Shown here in pieces: positions 35,792 to 48,351 of a stretch of 64,000 bases of DNA. Location: NCBI GenBank assembly GCA_000697475.1, contig JNEU01001102.1, positions 149,812 through 213,811 of the forward strand. The letters are read 5' to 3'. Each line of letters begins with the position of its first letter. Position 1 is the first letter of the stretch. Below the pieces are notes generated by a model. The model searched no databases and was not told the origin of the DNA. It saw only the letters and a list, made by a program, of their open reading frames with translations. The position numbers were made by a program, and so were the translations under genes. This DNA is from Lichtheimia corymbifera B2541 (Eukaryota; Mucoromycota; Mucoromycetes; Mucorales; Lichtheimiaceae).

Positions 35792-38700
35792 TTATTGCAT
35801 CAATCGTACACGGATATGAATTTCGCCTGTGCCTTCAGGTTGCAGTGGAAGCCATCCATCGTAGAATAAGGCGTCATTCTGGATCAGATCCCATACGTTA
35901 AAAGTACACTCGCCAATATCTACATCCGTAAAAGTATTCCAATCCCTGACTTTAATTTCGAGCATGGCGGGCTTGCTGCTGTCATTGATGATTCTCGTGC
36001 GCAAGTTTTCATTCCTATACAACGAAGGCGTCAATGATAAGAAGCAACAGCTTTTCTCATCTCATACATACCATTCTGGATGCAATGTCTTTTTCATGGA
36101 TCGTGTCTTGTGGATAACCTTATCATCAAGGGAAACACGAGCGTAAGGATCACTTGTGCCCGATCGATCCATTGCCTTGAGTCGTCTTGCGCTCACCAAT
36201 GTCACTTGTAGTGCAGCTATCATTGCCCCAATATCAATATAACACCACCATGATAGCTGTATCAATGAACAAACCTGTGCCTTGAAGAGATTCGAGAGGT
36301 TCACTTTCTTCCATAATCTTTGTACTGATCGAGCTTGCATTGGTGCTGAATCGTTTGATAGCTGACATGCTGTGGCCAAAGACGTCTTTTCCAACACCAA
36401 AGACAGCACCAGGTGCTGAGGTAAACATGCGTGTAGTAGCATTGAATAATAACTGACTGCCAGTACGCTTGCGTGCCAATAGCTGGGGCTGCCAAAGTAA
36501 GCGAGCTTTGAGTGATGATTGTGGATGGTCCTTCATTTTGAAAGAAAGGTTTCTTGCAGCAAAGCTTTCAAGATCACTGGCACCGAAAAGGATCTCGCAT
36601 TCGCACATCATGCGGTCTTTACCAAATTGGTCCCAGTCATACACCTCGGCCGTTAGTTTAGCATCGATGCGGTTGGGCTGCATGATAACAATCGTTAATA
36701 TCAGCTGCATCAATGTTTGGTGGTGCACATACCACAGGAACAGTAAACACCTCGTCCTTGAATTTGGGATCAAGTTGCTTCTTGTAAACTTCGGTCTTGT
36801 GTACTTTTTGACCATCCAAGTAAAACACGACGAATGGATCACTGGTGCCAGATCGGTCAACAGCTGGTAAATTGGATGCTGATAATACGGTGACAGTGAG
36901 GTTGCCTTGATCTATTATGATGGTTAGGAGGAGTGAATAAAATGCCTTGTAACGCACATAAACCACGACCACACACTTACTTTCTAAGCTCTCCTTGGCA
37001 TCCAATTTAAAGTGAACAACAGGAATAAACTTGAAACTCAACGTAACCGAGCCGCCATTGCCATCAATAAGATCAAACTCCTGTTGCTCACCGTTACCAG
37101 CCATGATACGACGGACAATTTCACGCACAGCAATGTTGTAGTATCCAAGACCACCATCCACCTTTTCACCACGACCAGGACGAACACGCACCATTAACTT
37201 TGAAAAGTCAAGTTCTTTAACGAATGCATCACCGGTTTCATTAAAGAAAAGTTGACCCGCCTTGCGTTCAGTGGTAGTAAATTGTGGGTCATTCGAATCC
37301 AACAAAAGATCAACCTTGGCTTTGATGGGTTCTGGAAGCTTGACTTCATTCACAGTGACACACAAGACGCCTGATTCATATGCCATCAAGTCCACTTGTT
37401 TGTCATCACCATCCTGCTGAGGAGTAGTATACTTGATGCGTTCTCCATGGAGATCTTTGGGAGGTTGTATCACCACGGCTTGCTCATTTTCATCGTTGGT
37501 GGTGTTTATATTACGTGTTTGCATAACAGGGATAAAGGAAGCTGTAATGTGTAATTGGCCCATGTCATTTTCCACTGTGCGATCAGGGCTGCTGAGATCC
37601 ACCCATTGATCGAAAACGCCACATGCTTCATGATACGTTTGACCATCAGCCATAGCATGTTCCTTGACAATACGCTTGAGCGACAAATCATATAAGCCCA
37701 TGGATACATCACTGGTGATGCTATTAAAATCCATGACTTCGAGCACCAAGTTTTCATAAATGGAATGCACTGGCACATATAAGGTGGTGTCCCATTCAGG
37801 ATCCAAGTCATCATCGCGATATTCGGTTTGTGCGCGTACTTGTGTACCAGAGAGAACGCGTACATAGGGATCCGATTTGCCCACTGCTTCCACATTGACC
37901 AATTCACGTGCTGCATGAATATGCAATCGTGCCACACCAATAGGATTTCGTTGTTGACCGGAAGGCATGGCTGGGGTGGCAAACATGTCTGACATGACAA
38001 TAGGCTTCCAAGTAGCTGATAGGTTGATATGGCCTGGACCATCCTTAAGACCCCACCATCCAACACCCATTGGCACTTGCTGCAGCAAATCTTCAAGCAT
38101 CATTCTCCAACGACCAATCACTTCATCATCTGCGAATTCCTTGTTGTCCACCACGGTCACTGATAATTCCATCTTTGTACGATCGGCCACAAAGATCTCA
38201 ACCGATTTATTCCAACGTGGATGGCTGCTACGCTTGAACACCGCTGTGCGCATCCTTTCACGTCCATTGACACGTACAATAGTAGAGGCATTGACGTAAT
38301 CGCCTGCAAGGCCACTGCATTCATTTACAGTGAGCTGTAATACACCGCTATTTGAATCAGCAGCTGGCATCGTAACCGCACCATCGGCATCATGTACAGG
38401 GCGTGAGACACTGAAATAACGCATGTCACATGCTACTTGACCAACAGGTCTTCCACCACGTAGCACAGTCAATTGCAATCCTTGTACAGCTTTGCGCGCT
38501 GCATTCTCCACTTCAGTCAAGTCAAATTCAGCAACACCAATTTGTGAATCGCGGAAACCCGAATTGTAATCCATGACTTGGAGATAGAGCGTATCGTCAA
38601 GGTTATTCAGCAAGATAAAGTGAGTCTCATTCCATCGTGGATTGCTGGTATCATGGTACATGGATGTGCGTGCAAGCTCGGCATTGTGAGTGTTGCCAAC

Positions 38701-40213
38701 ATGGAAAGTGATGTATGGATCAATGGTACCAAACAAATCGACCTCCTTGAGATTGGTTGCATTGTAGATAGTCATCACCAAGACACCATTGGCTGAGTGG
38801 ATATCGGTGGTGCCGGCCATCATTCCCGCCACATCCAACTTGTATACATTGGGAGCGTACATCATTGGTCCTAGAGTTGCATGAACTTGTTCTTGCACAA
38901 ATGTTTGCAGTCCCGGGATCTAATAACACAGATGCATAAGGGCTTTTTTTTCACACACCATCCGTTATATTACTACTATACATACATTGTTGATATCAAA
39001 GCCAAAAGTTTCACCCCCGACAGGTTTGAGTGCATAATCAAAATGAGGCTTTTCCAGGAACGAAGCTTCAACCGTTTTGATGTGTGGGAACTTTTTTGAC
39101 AAGGTCAATGTCAAGCGTAACTTGCCCTTGAATGATAAATCCTCCAACAAGACGGGCATTCCTGCACCAAGAAGGCCTTTACCGACACGAATGGTGAGTA
39201 CGATTTTGGGACGGACATGTGCCTTGAGATCACGCTGAGTCATATCGAGGACATTGGTGGGAGTGAATGAGATATCCCAATCCATGCACTATAATCATCA
39301 TGGGGGTGGGGTGGGGTTACAACAACGTGATATGATATGCATTGGTTTACGTACCACAACATTGGGCTCAGTACGGGGGTAAGTCTTTATGCTGTCAATC
39401 CGGAATGGTCGGTTGCCGAGTGTAAATTGGGATAAACGGATCGAGTCCAAAAAGGAAGGAGTGGATTCAATAAGAATAGCATCGGCAATGCCGATGATTT
39501 GAGCCGAAAGAATAGGTTCGTAAATAAGCCAAAAGCGCTGTACAAAGTGATTAAGCCAATCGGCCGTTTCACTGAAATCGGTCAACATGCGTTGTTCAAT
39601 CATGGCGTGTTCCAAGTCGCTTTTTGCATTGCGTTTGAGGCGTCGTAAAGATCGTCTGTAACAGGTTACTGATTAAAGTTTAATGTCAGTGTATGTGTGT
39701 CAAGTTGTGTGTGTGTTGCATTATAAACATTTACATACCAAGTATGCCACCCACGATTAAACATCCTGGAAGTCCCCCTCCCATCTTGGTCACCATCCAT
39801 GTCGATATCACTGAAAACATGATCATGCCTGCATGCTGACACCACTCTTCGCAATATTCTTGATTGGGTATAATCAGCCATCCTGCATCTCTCAACTTTT
39901 TGGGTAACAATCGCGTCCACCAGCTGCTACTCTTTTTTACATTGTCAGGCGATATATCTCCATTGCGCATTGTTTCCTCGAGTGCAGCTGCAATCGTCGT
40001 CGCAATCGCCTTCTGATCACGCTTGCTAATGTCCACATTCAAATGCTGTTGCTTCACCACCACGCGATCAGGAGTAGCTGCAGTCTTGCCAGAGTCACGG
40101 GATCCATCAAAGTTAGGTGCTGGGAATTCTACAAGCGTTGGTGACCTTCCGGTGCCAGGTGATGGTGGCGTTGCAGGAAGAGGTGTTTTTGGCGATTCAT
40201 CAAGCGGATCCAT
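35792..40213 (-). CDS. TCB: Tricalbin-like ER-plasma membrane tether (SMP + C2 domains)
   Basis: Eight minus-strand exons (39739-40213, 39355-39668, 38986-39288, 36981-38919, 36733-36911, 36275-36677, 36072-36216, 35792-36014) encode 1326 aa. The N-terminus is Pro/Thr-rich. A hydrophobic hairpin (~130-165: MIMFSVISTWMV, LPGCLIVGGILVTCY) anchors it in the ER. The SMP lipid-transfer domain spans ~190-365 (ETADWLNHFVQRFWLIYEPI). About five to six C2 domains follow, starting near 409, 550, 700, 860, 1013 and 1205. Several carry SGTSDPY/F and D-x-D calcium-binding residues. Tricalbins tether cortical ER to the plasma membrane and move lipids. The second intron end is fixed by phase at TTTAATCAG (39669); the nearer CAG would break the frame. 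Confidence 0.92.
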
Positions 40214-41493
40214 TACAAGAGAGAAAAAGAACAAATGTATAAAAGTGTGATGTATATACGCGAAATAAATCAGGGGTGATTAAGACAGATGATGGTAATG
40301 GTGTTGCTGATGATCGTAAAAGAAAAAGGAAAAGAAGGGGCGTTCAGGGACAGGAGCAGCAGTTTTTACTTCTTTATCTAAACCAGCAGTAGCAGAATAG
40401 CAGCAGCAGCTGTAACAAATGTCATGCTTTTGTGCATCATCCGCAATCTTTGCTCATTCTGGGATAATGTGCTTGACGTTGTGTAATACGAATGATCCGC
40501 TGCAAGTGTAAATAATGTGCGTCCCTTTTGCTGAGAATAAGGATCATGCATATATGTCATGCCTTTTTTTACCTCTTCACTCAGCCTACTGTTATAACCT
40601 CGATGTACATACGCTTGTATATCAAGAATAGACTTTTTATCGTTTGGCACATGTCACTAGACCCCCTTTGCATATGGCGATCATACTCTTTAAAGGTAGC
40701 ACATGGCTATACCGAGAAAATCAAATGACCCTGACACATAGCCGATGAAAATGTTAAACAAAGCCAATGGAAATGGTTGAACAAATGCAGCAGTGATGAC
40801 GATGATGTTGTAATCGTAGTCAATTGCCCCCCTCCGATGCCAATCCACTTTTGGGGAGGAAAAAGAGCGGAGACAGCAGGGATGTCTGTGTAGCCAAGAA
40901 AAAGCATAAACGGAATAGTGGGTTTGTGTGCTGCCTCAATTCCACTCGGTGATACTACTCGCCAATTATAAACAAACAAGGTGCACACACACACACATAT
41001 ACACACGCATGTTTGAACAAAATGCCTCGATTGCCATGGATGTGGGATATGCCATGGATATATGCAGTGGTAATTGTGTTTAAAGGGGTATTTTGTGTTT
41101 GTGTGTCTTTATTATGATAATCCAAACATGAGCAAACAAAGAATACCGATATGTATTGATCCGATTGATAAAATGCGTGCTCACAGTAACATTCTCACAA
41201 GTATACATAGTAATGAAAAAGGGAGATTGATAGATATATATGAATGAAGATGTGAGTGTGTGTGTATACATTTCTGGTGTGTTTCTCGGTGTTTCTTTTT
41301 AATACAGCCCGACGAGCTACGGGCGCTGCTCGTGGTATATGCTGCCTTGCTGGCTATCTATGCCATCATTAAGCACTATCAAGGTTTTCCGCACATGCAA
41401 AAAACGTCACGTTTTCACCAACACATAGCCTGTAACGTATAGCCTATAGTTCTTCTCTCTCTTATACATTTCAGCCCTCAGGGCAATGGTGAC
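40214..41493. other. Divergent upstream region of tricalbin and C2H2 genes
   Basis: This 1.28-kb region between two divergent genes holds a possible small tail-anchored ORF (see 40378-40650), CA/TG microsatellites near 40983 and 41258, and a TM-like open segment at 41306-41389 flanked by splice-like sites. The C2H2 transcript may have an upstream leader exon here. Confidence 0.4.
40378..40650 (-). CDS. Possible small tail-anchored protein, unknown
   Basis: The frame encodes up to 90 aa and ends in a single C-terminal hydrophobic helix (MTFVTAAAAILLLLV) with nothing after it, the layout of a tail-anchored protein. The cytosolic part includes GRTLFTLAADHSYYTTSS and NEQRLRMMHKS. The first codon in the open frame is GTG; the first in-frame ATG gives only 60 aa (MTYMHDPYSQQ). 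An upstream exon may exist that I could not fix. No family is recognised. Confidence 0.35.
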   Translation of the reverse strand: MPNDKKSILDIQAYVHRGYNSRLSEEVKKGMTYMHDPYSQQKGRTLFTLAADHSYYTTSSTLSQNEQRLRMMHKSMTFVTAAAAILLLLV

Positions 41494-44239
41494 ATGCTTA
41501 AGCAACATTACGAACAGCAATTGCCGTTTACCGCGGTCAACATGGCTGCTGCCACTCAGGAACCTGCCCCGCAGCAACCACATCCTCATCCAAATCCGGA
41601 TATCGCGTCCTTATCTATGCAGCAACAGCAGCAGCAACAACAGCTACAACAGCTACAACAGCAACCAACCAACCTAGCACAACACCACCACCACCACCAC
41701 CCACAGCATGAACAGCAACAAGGAACACTTGTTTCTAATATTTCCCCTGAGGCACAATTGTCAAGCAATGGAGGCATGGCGACCCATTCAAATGTTCTTC
41801 AGGCAAGTATACTTTTAATATATATGAATTGGATACCGCTGACAATGGATACAATAGAACGAACAACAGCGAAATGGTAGTGTCGTCAATCCAGGTCTTG
41901 CATTGATCGATTCTGTGTTACAGCAGAATATCTTGACTCCAGCTGGCAGTGCTCATACGACTCCATTGGGCTCACCTCTTGATCCACAGCATCAAGTAAT
42001 GCTTGCCTTTAATCAACAATCACAACAGAGTGAACATCGATCATCGTTTCAAGGGGGGCAACAACAGGAACCACATCCAATCATTCAAGATATGATCAAT
42101 AGTGCACCTCCATCACAACAATCGTCACAGCAACCAGTAGCACAGCAACAACAACAACAACAACAGCAACAATCGACCGTGGATCAACAGCATACAACTA
42201 CGATGCCAACCACACAATTGGATGCACATCAGATGGCCGCTGTGGCTGCTGCAGCTGCGGCTGCACAAATGAATCCCATGTTATTGGGTCAACAACACCC
42301 CGCCGCTCAAAATGCTATCGATCAGAATTCTCAACATTCTCATGATAACGTCACACAGCAACAGCAGCATCATCCATTACAACAGCAGCATCCGGTCATG
42401 GTGACAACAATGAACAATAATGCTGGTGGATTGGTCATGCCAGCTTCTTGTCAAGAACAACAACAACAACAACAACATAGCATGGCTCTGATTCAAGTCA
42501 ATCAACCAGGTCACAAGCATCCAATGCAACAACAGCAAGACAATGATCATATACGCAAAAAGATGAGACGCAATACAATGTCCTCTTATCCATCATCTAC
42601 TACTACTACAACAACCACCACAACCAATGCACCTCAACATGTGACAGCCACACCAATCACGTTTTCAGTGGTTCCCAATAGCAGCAGTAGTACCACAACA
42701 ACTCCATCTGCATGCTCTGATGACGCTAATATTCGTCGCTTGACAAAAATACAACAAAGACGTGCATTGGGTACTTTACAACTACCACCACCACCTTCAC
42801 CTGCTGAGCTTTGGTCAAAGATTCAATCAGCACCGGGTCGTGGCCAAACAGTGGAACGTGCTCCTTTATCAGCCAAAGAATACGAGTCCATGTCACGTGA
42901 AGAACTCATTGCAAGATTGGTGGAATTGGAACAAGAAAAACGATCGGGCGAGTCTATATCAAGTAGTAGCCCGTCTGTGAGTATCAAGGATGGTACTGGC
43001 AGCGTTGGTGGTGGACCAAGTTGTAGTTATGGCAATGGCGGTGATACTGGGTCGACCTCCTCTTCAACGGCAAGCAAGCCAATCACATTGACATCATCAA
43101 GAGAAGTCAGCACAATCAAAGAAGAAGATGAACCCCTTCCAGATGACGACAATCCTTCTTCAACCAAAGAGGAAGAGGACGATGATGAAGATGATGGTGG
43201 TTGTGTCAATGATGAAGAAGCTATCCATCAAGAAGTAGTCTGCAGGTGGAAAGATTGTGGTTCCAAATTCGACAAATTACAGCAACTTATTGATCATCTT
43301 GGCGATGTTCATGTGGGCAGTGGCAAGGTAGCGTCCTTTGAGTATGATGATGATGATCATGGTGGATATACTAATGGTAGTATTTATTAGCCCACGTATT
43401 GCTGTGAATGGGAAGGATGTGCTCGCAACCAAAAACCTTTCACCAAGCGCCACAAGATGTACAATCATTTGCGAACGCATACAGGCGAACGACCTTACGT
43501 GTGTACTAAACCAGGTAAAATGTTGTCAATCACGTGGAAATACAACAACAGCTCGACTCATCAAACGATACATATAGGATGCGAGAAGCGATTTTCACGA
43601 CCTGATTCCCTGACTACACACATCAAGACACATTCCAATATACGGCCTTTTATTTGTCCTGTAGAAGGATGTGGAAAAGCTTATTACCATGCTCGTTCTC
43701 TCAAGAAGCATGAAAAGACGCATGAGACACCCAACGAGTTTCGACGATATAGCGGCGTCGCTGGTACGATGCCACCTCTCAACTTTGTTCATAACAACCA
43801 TGACCAAGAGGAACAGCCATCTACCACCACAACCACTACAACTACAACTACTACGACTACTGATACTGCTACTACAACTACGACTACTACGGCTGTGAAT
43901 CTACAACAACATCCAATTGCTTTAACATCTACAACCACTGTACCTCCTCCTCCTCCTTCTTCTTCTTCCTCTTCGCATACTGATCATCCACAAGCACAAC
44001 AAAATCCATTTGTATCCAATGAATCATTCCATGTATCGATGCAGCCGCCTCAACAACCACAACAACAGCAGCCGCATATTGAAGACTATACCCCGATTCT
44101 TGCATCCGATCAACAACCACAAGAAGCATTGATTGCTGCCGCTGCCGCTGCTGCTGCTTCTACCACCACCACCACCACCACCATACAAGAAAACGATCAT
44201 CCCTTACAACCACCTCCCACGACTACTGCTGGCTTTTAG
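41494..44239 (+). CDS. Poly-Q C2H2 zinc-finger transcription factor (GLI/ZIC-like fingers)
   Basis: Four exons (41494-41802, 41858-43327, 43391-43514, 43578-44239) encode ~854 aa. Residues 1-560 are dominated by Gln, His, Ser and Thr runs, with Ala runs near 135. About residues 565-685 carry tandem C2H2 fingers: [57 protein letters not shown] and FICPVEGCGKAYYHARSL. The first two fingers have the GLI/ZIC-type spacing (CxWxxC, long H-H gap). The C-terminus is again Thr, Gln and Pro rich. It is probably a nuclear DNA-binding regulator; its targets are unknown. The first intron uses a GC donor (CAG/GCAAGT), needed to keep the frame. The RING gene converges 243 bp away. Confidence 0.85.
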
Positions 44240-44482
44240 TTTTTGTTATCGACTATTCACAGTACCTGTGTATTAAAAATGTTTTCTCATTTCCTCTTTT
44301 CTTTTTACTCACCCTGTACGCAAAGGTTATTGATGTGTGTCATGCATTTCCTCGGCGATGGATCGTGTGCATGTATAATGGAGGGTCCAGTTTAAAATGC
44401 AATGGGACATCAAGTATTGTTTTACATTTCTCTTTTTTTGGTGGGTAATAGGATATATACAAAGATGCACAACGGGATAAAT

Positions 44483-45497
44483 CTAATGCATGGTACAATC
44501 GATGGCTTGGATCCTTGATAATGATGTTGGTTGGCAACTACATATGTACAATAAGCGAATGAGTGAGTGAGCGTGCTCGTCTTTTTGATCGACCAATGCA
44601 TACCAATAAGGACACGTTGTCTTGTATCCCAAGATCCACTGCTCAATACATGCCCTGTGAAAGGTATGCATGCACGGAGCGAGGTGAACAGGTTGTTCGT
44701 GTTGAGAAACAAGGGCATCATAGCAAATGGGACAAACGTCATTATCTAGCATACACCAATGAGTGATCATGAATGAGTGTGAAAAAGTGCTTACAATCCA
44801 GAGGGCGTGGCGTTGTGGTTGCGGTGGTTGTTCTTTTGATAGGAAAGCAATGCACAAGCCGTTCAAATAAGGAGACATGGGAGGATGCATATGGGTCTAT
44901 GAATATAGGATGCATTCATTGGTAAAGGTATTTTTTACATAACGCACACACACACGTTCTTTTACCTTGCGTGCAGATGTTTGCTGAGAGACTGGTTGTT
45001 GTTGTTGTCGTTGCTGGTGGAGTAGGAGGAGTAGGAGGAAGTGGATGATGATGATGACGAGCCGATGCAGGAGCTGCTTGTACCGATGCAGAAGAAGACT
45101 ATATGTAACAGCAAATGTAAAATACTTTTTTATCAAAGCTTACTATGAGTAATGGTTTACATACCCCTTCACGTAAAGCTACAACAAAAGCACCAAGACA
45201 GCGATGACAAATGGGAACGAGCGTTTCACTATGCAAGTGCACCCACACTTTAGCTTCGCAACCATAGCAATAATGAGTTTTGCGTCGTCGTTGACAAGGC
45301 ATTCGTCGTTTACGTAACGAGATAGTGGTATGTGTAATCATATTGTTTGGATCGACAGACGTGTTGTTGTTGTTGTTGGATGGAGATGATGGTGTTGGTG
45401 TTGAATAAGATGTCATGAGTGGCGCTGTGGATGATGATGATGAAGTCGCGATAGGACAATTTGGTTGGCAGTAGGGGCTCAAATGAACAAGAGGCAT
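44483..45497 (-). CDS. RING-finger E3 ligase with N-terminal zinc ribbon
   Basis: Five minus-strand exons (45165-45497, 44966-45098, 44795-44896, 44604-44745, 44483-44537) encode 254 aa. Residues ~77-105 (YCYGCEAKVW...ICHRCLGAFVVAL) form a CxxC...CxxC zinc ribbon like that of RNF115/RNF126 proteins. A Ser/His/Pro/Thr-rich linker follows. The RING-H2 (CPICYDAL...CMHTFHRACIEQWI...CPYC) spans about 193-237. The last RING cysteine exists only after splicing (TG/T across the last intron); unspliced sequence reads Trp. That fixes the gene model. Role by family: ubiquitin ligase recruiting ubiquitinated clients. It is divergent from the RRM gene. Confidence 0.85.
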
Positions 45498-46066
45498 TGT
45501 TGTAAAGGAAAGTGTGTGTGTGGAAATATTTCAATTCAGGATTGACTTTTATATCCAAGTACTTGGGATAAAGAGACAAAGGTGGCTGAATTTACCATCC
45601 ATCTCATACATAGTACACTGCATGCATTGTGTATTCCATGTGTATGGGCGTCGGGGATACTCATATATCAAAAGGAGCGTGATGATGAAACATTGTAGAT
45701 CATGCGCTTGGCATTTAACAAAAGGGAGATGGTGATTGGGGATTTTGTTTACACGGTGGACACGAGACCCAATACATAATAGAGCCAAGAGTTTTCACGT
45801 ATCCGTTGTGGTGTCCCCTTTATGCACGCACTAATCCATCATAAGCAAGCTGCCAGTGCCAGGGAAAAAGAAGACCCCCCCCCACCTCAGGTAAGGTTTG
45901 GTTGGTTGGTTGGTTGGGTTGCATAGGAGTAGCCTAATTAATCCCAGGTCGCGCGTAGAAAGAGTCACTCACTACTCTACATACTCTTGTTCTCTCTTCC
46001 TCCCCTCCTCCTCCTCCACCTCTTTATCTTTTTTTTCGGACTCCAGCATTCTTTATTCATCAGACC
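45498..46066. promoter_or_regulatory. Divergent promoter region, RING gene and RRM gene
   Basis: A 569-bp shared upstream region. It contains a C-run at about 45877-45885, a (GGTT)n stretch at 45898-45917 and a pyrimidine tract just before the RRM gene start. No discrete factor site is claimed. Confidence 0.4.
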
Positions 46067-48196
46067 ATGAGTCACTCAAATTCAAGGCGACGTCGTGAAT
46101 CTACTTCAAGCGATATATCATTTCAAACAGCAGCAGGCAAATTAGCTTTTTTCCGTTTCTCTGTTGCGATCCAAAGTACCGAATGCTAATCCAACAAGGC
46201 ATTGTATGGTTCTTTTTCTTTTTCCCAGGATCTTCATCACCAGTAGCAAAAAGTAGAAAGCGAGATCGCTCGCCAGATCGACATAGTGACCCTCCCACCA
46301 AGCATCGTCGACACACAAATACTCAGGATACACGCCGTCATCCCCGTTCCCAATTTAGCAACCATGCAAACCTTGACCCTGAAACGCGATTGATATGTCG
46401 CCGATTGCCATCCCATCGTATCACTCAGACCCAACTTGAGGACTTTTTCAGTCGCTATGGCGAAGTATTGGAGGTGGTCATCAAACCCAGCTACAGCTTT
46501 GTCCAATTCACTAATGCCGACACGTGCTTGGCTGCTGTGAGTGGTGAAAATGGAAGACGTTGTCATGGCAACACGCTTTGTATGTATAGGAAAAGGATGC
46601 AGAGATAACAAGGAAACTAATGATTGGATGTTATAGATCTTGAAGTATGCAGAAACCGACCAGGAGGCATCGATCGACGACGCCGTGACAATGATGACAA
46701 TGAGCGATCAGTCCATGTACAACATCACCGTGAAAGCAAAAAGAACCGTCATCGTAATGAACACCCATCCAAAAAAGAAGAAGCCGCTATTGTTCAAATC
46801 CTGGCCACAACAGATGCTGATCGTTCTTATGTGGATCACGTGCTAAAGTGCGTTGAAGACCTTGGGATCGACACCAAAGCAGTTTACTATGAACCTGAGA
46901 CCACCCCCAAAGACTTGGCTGTCAAACGAATGATTGTTAAAGGCGTACAAGCTGTGATTGTCATTGAATCCGGATACGAGCTTAAGGATATTGCGGATCT
47001 TCAAGTATTTGAGCGTACAGATGATACCAAAGACAGCAATGTTAGGTTTGATGGTACGTTGTGATGTGTGGTGTGTAATATTTGATTGACTAATGATACC
47101 AATAGAATATGAAAATGTTGGTCTAAATGACATCCTATTGATCGTTCATCGATCTCTTTCAAAGTCGAATGGCCAATCCAGCCCACTCCAAGAGCCTACT
47201 GCTACCTCTCATCTCTATGCTCAGCAGCATCAACCACCACCTCCCATCCCACCTGGTGTGCCACCTCCTCATCAACCGTTTTCTCTTGTGTCTCATCAAC
47301 GGCATCCGTTACCACCATCTTATCCTTATCAACATCCAGTACCACCATTGCATCATGCACCGCCACCACCACCTCCTCCTCCCATGAATGGATTGCATCC
47401 ACCAACAGCATCCGCTGGTATCCCTTCTCCCTTCCAGCAATACCCTCCTCCACCACCTATGGCACATGGTAATGGTAATGGCATTATCCCTCCACCGCCT
47501 TCTAGTGGCACCCCCATGCATAATGCACCTCCACCAACACAACAACCACCTCCATCTGCTCATGCAAACAACAACAACCTGGATATTGGAGCACTTAATC
47601 ACACCATCCATTTACTGCAACAAGTAATCCAACAACAACAAAGTACGCAGAAATCTATTAATATGCAAGAACACAATGCCACACTTGCTTCCATCCAACA
47701 AACATTGTCATCCTTGATGTTGTCACAGCAACAACAACAGCAGCAACAACCACCACCACCATCCCAACAAGGAGCTATTGCTACCCAACCTAGCAATGTA
47801 TTGCATCAAATGGCATCCCAATTGTCAGCTCTTGCTGCTGCTGCTGCTGCTGCCGGTGGTGGTTCTCCTTCAAGTATCCCACAACCACCACAATCCGTGG
47901 ATTATCCCTCTTTTGGTGGTAGTTATCCACCGCCACCAACTGCTTCCATGCTTCAGCATCCCCATCATCATGGCCCAATTCTTACAGCAACACCCACCTA
48001 TAACAACACATCACCTTCCCCTTCCCCTGCATCCCCACATCATCCTCAACAATACCCTACAGATTCATCTACAATGATTCCCAGTGTTAACGAGCTTTTA
48101 GGAAAGATCAAGGACCTCTCAAAGCAGGTGATGCCTCCTCCTTCATCATCATCATCATCCAGCAGTTCCACTCGAAATCCTCGTCGACGTACATAG
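46067..48196 (+). CDS. RRM and NCOA5/anticodon-binding-like RNA-binding protein
   Basis: Four exons (46067-46136, 46229-46579, 46637-47053, 47106-48196) encode ~642 aa. An Arg/Ser-rich N-terminus precedes an RRM (~65-140: LICRRLPSHRITQTQLEDFF, then VIKPSYSFVQFT). A basic Arg/Asp stretch leads to an anticodon-binding-like domain (~190-290: IVQILATTDADRSYVDHVLK, GVQAVIVIESGYELKDI, YENVGLNDILLIVHRSL), as in NCOA5. The C-terminal half is Pro/Gln/His-rich. It is probably a nuclear transcription-coupled RNA-binding protein. The first intron either has a GC donor at 46137 (CAG/GCAAAT) or a GT donor at 46172; both keep the frame. AATAAA at 48273 may end the transcript. Confidence 0.8.
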
Positions 48197-48351
48197 CCAA
48201 GCAATTGTCGTTTATTATATATAATTGCGTGTGTGTGTACAGAATCTAGCTTGTAATAGAATGCATACAGTGAATAAATCCGTGACCGTATGTATCCACA
48301 ATTGTCTTTTTCTCGTTCGCTCTCTCTTTCTCACGCTTCCATTAACATATC

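Noticed and set aside
41306..41389. Open hydrophobic segment between splice-like sites (LLVVYAALLAIYAIIK)
   Set aside because: It is not in the frame of the C2H2 protein when joined at the obvious sites, and has no start codon of its own.
47202..47796. Minus-strand frames rich in Trp, Cys and Val
   Set aside because: They are the antisense of the Pro/Gln/His-rich tail of the RRM protein.
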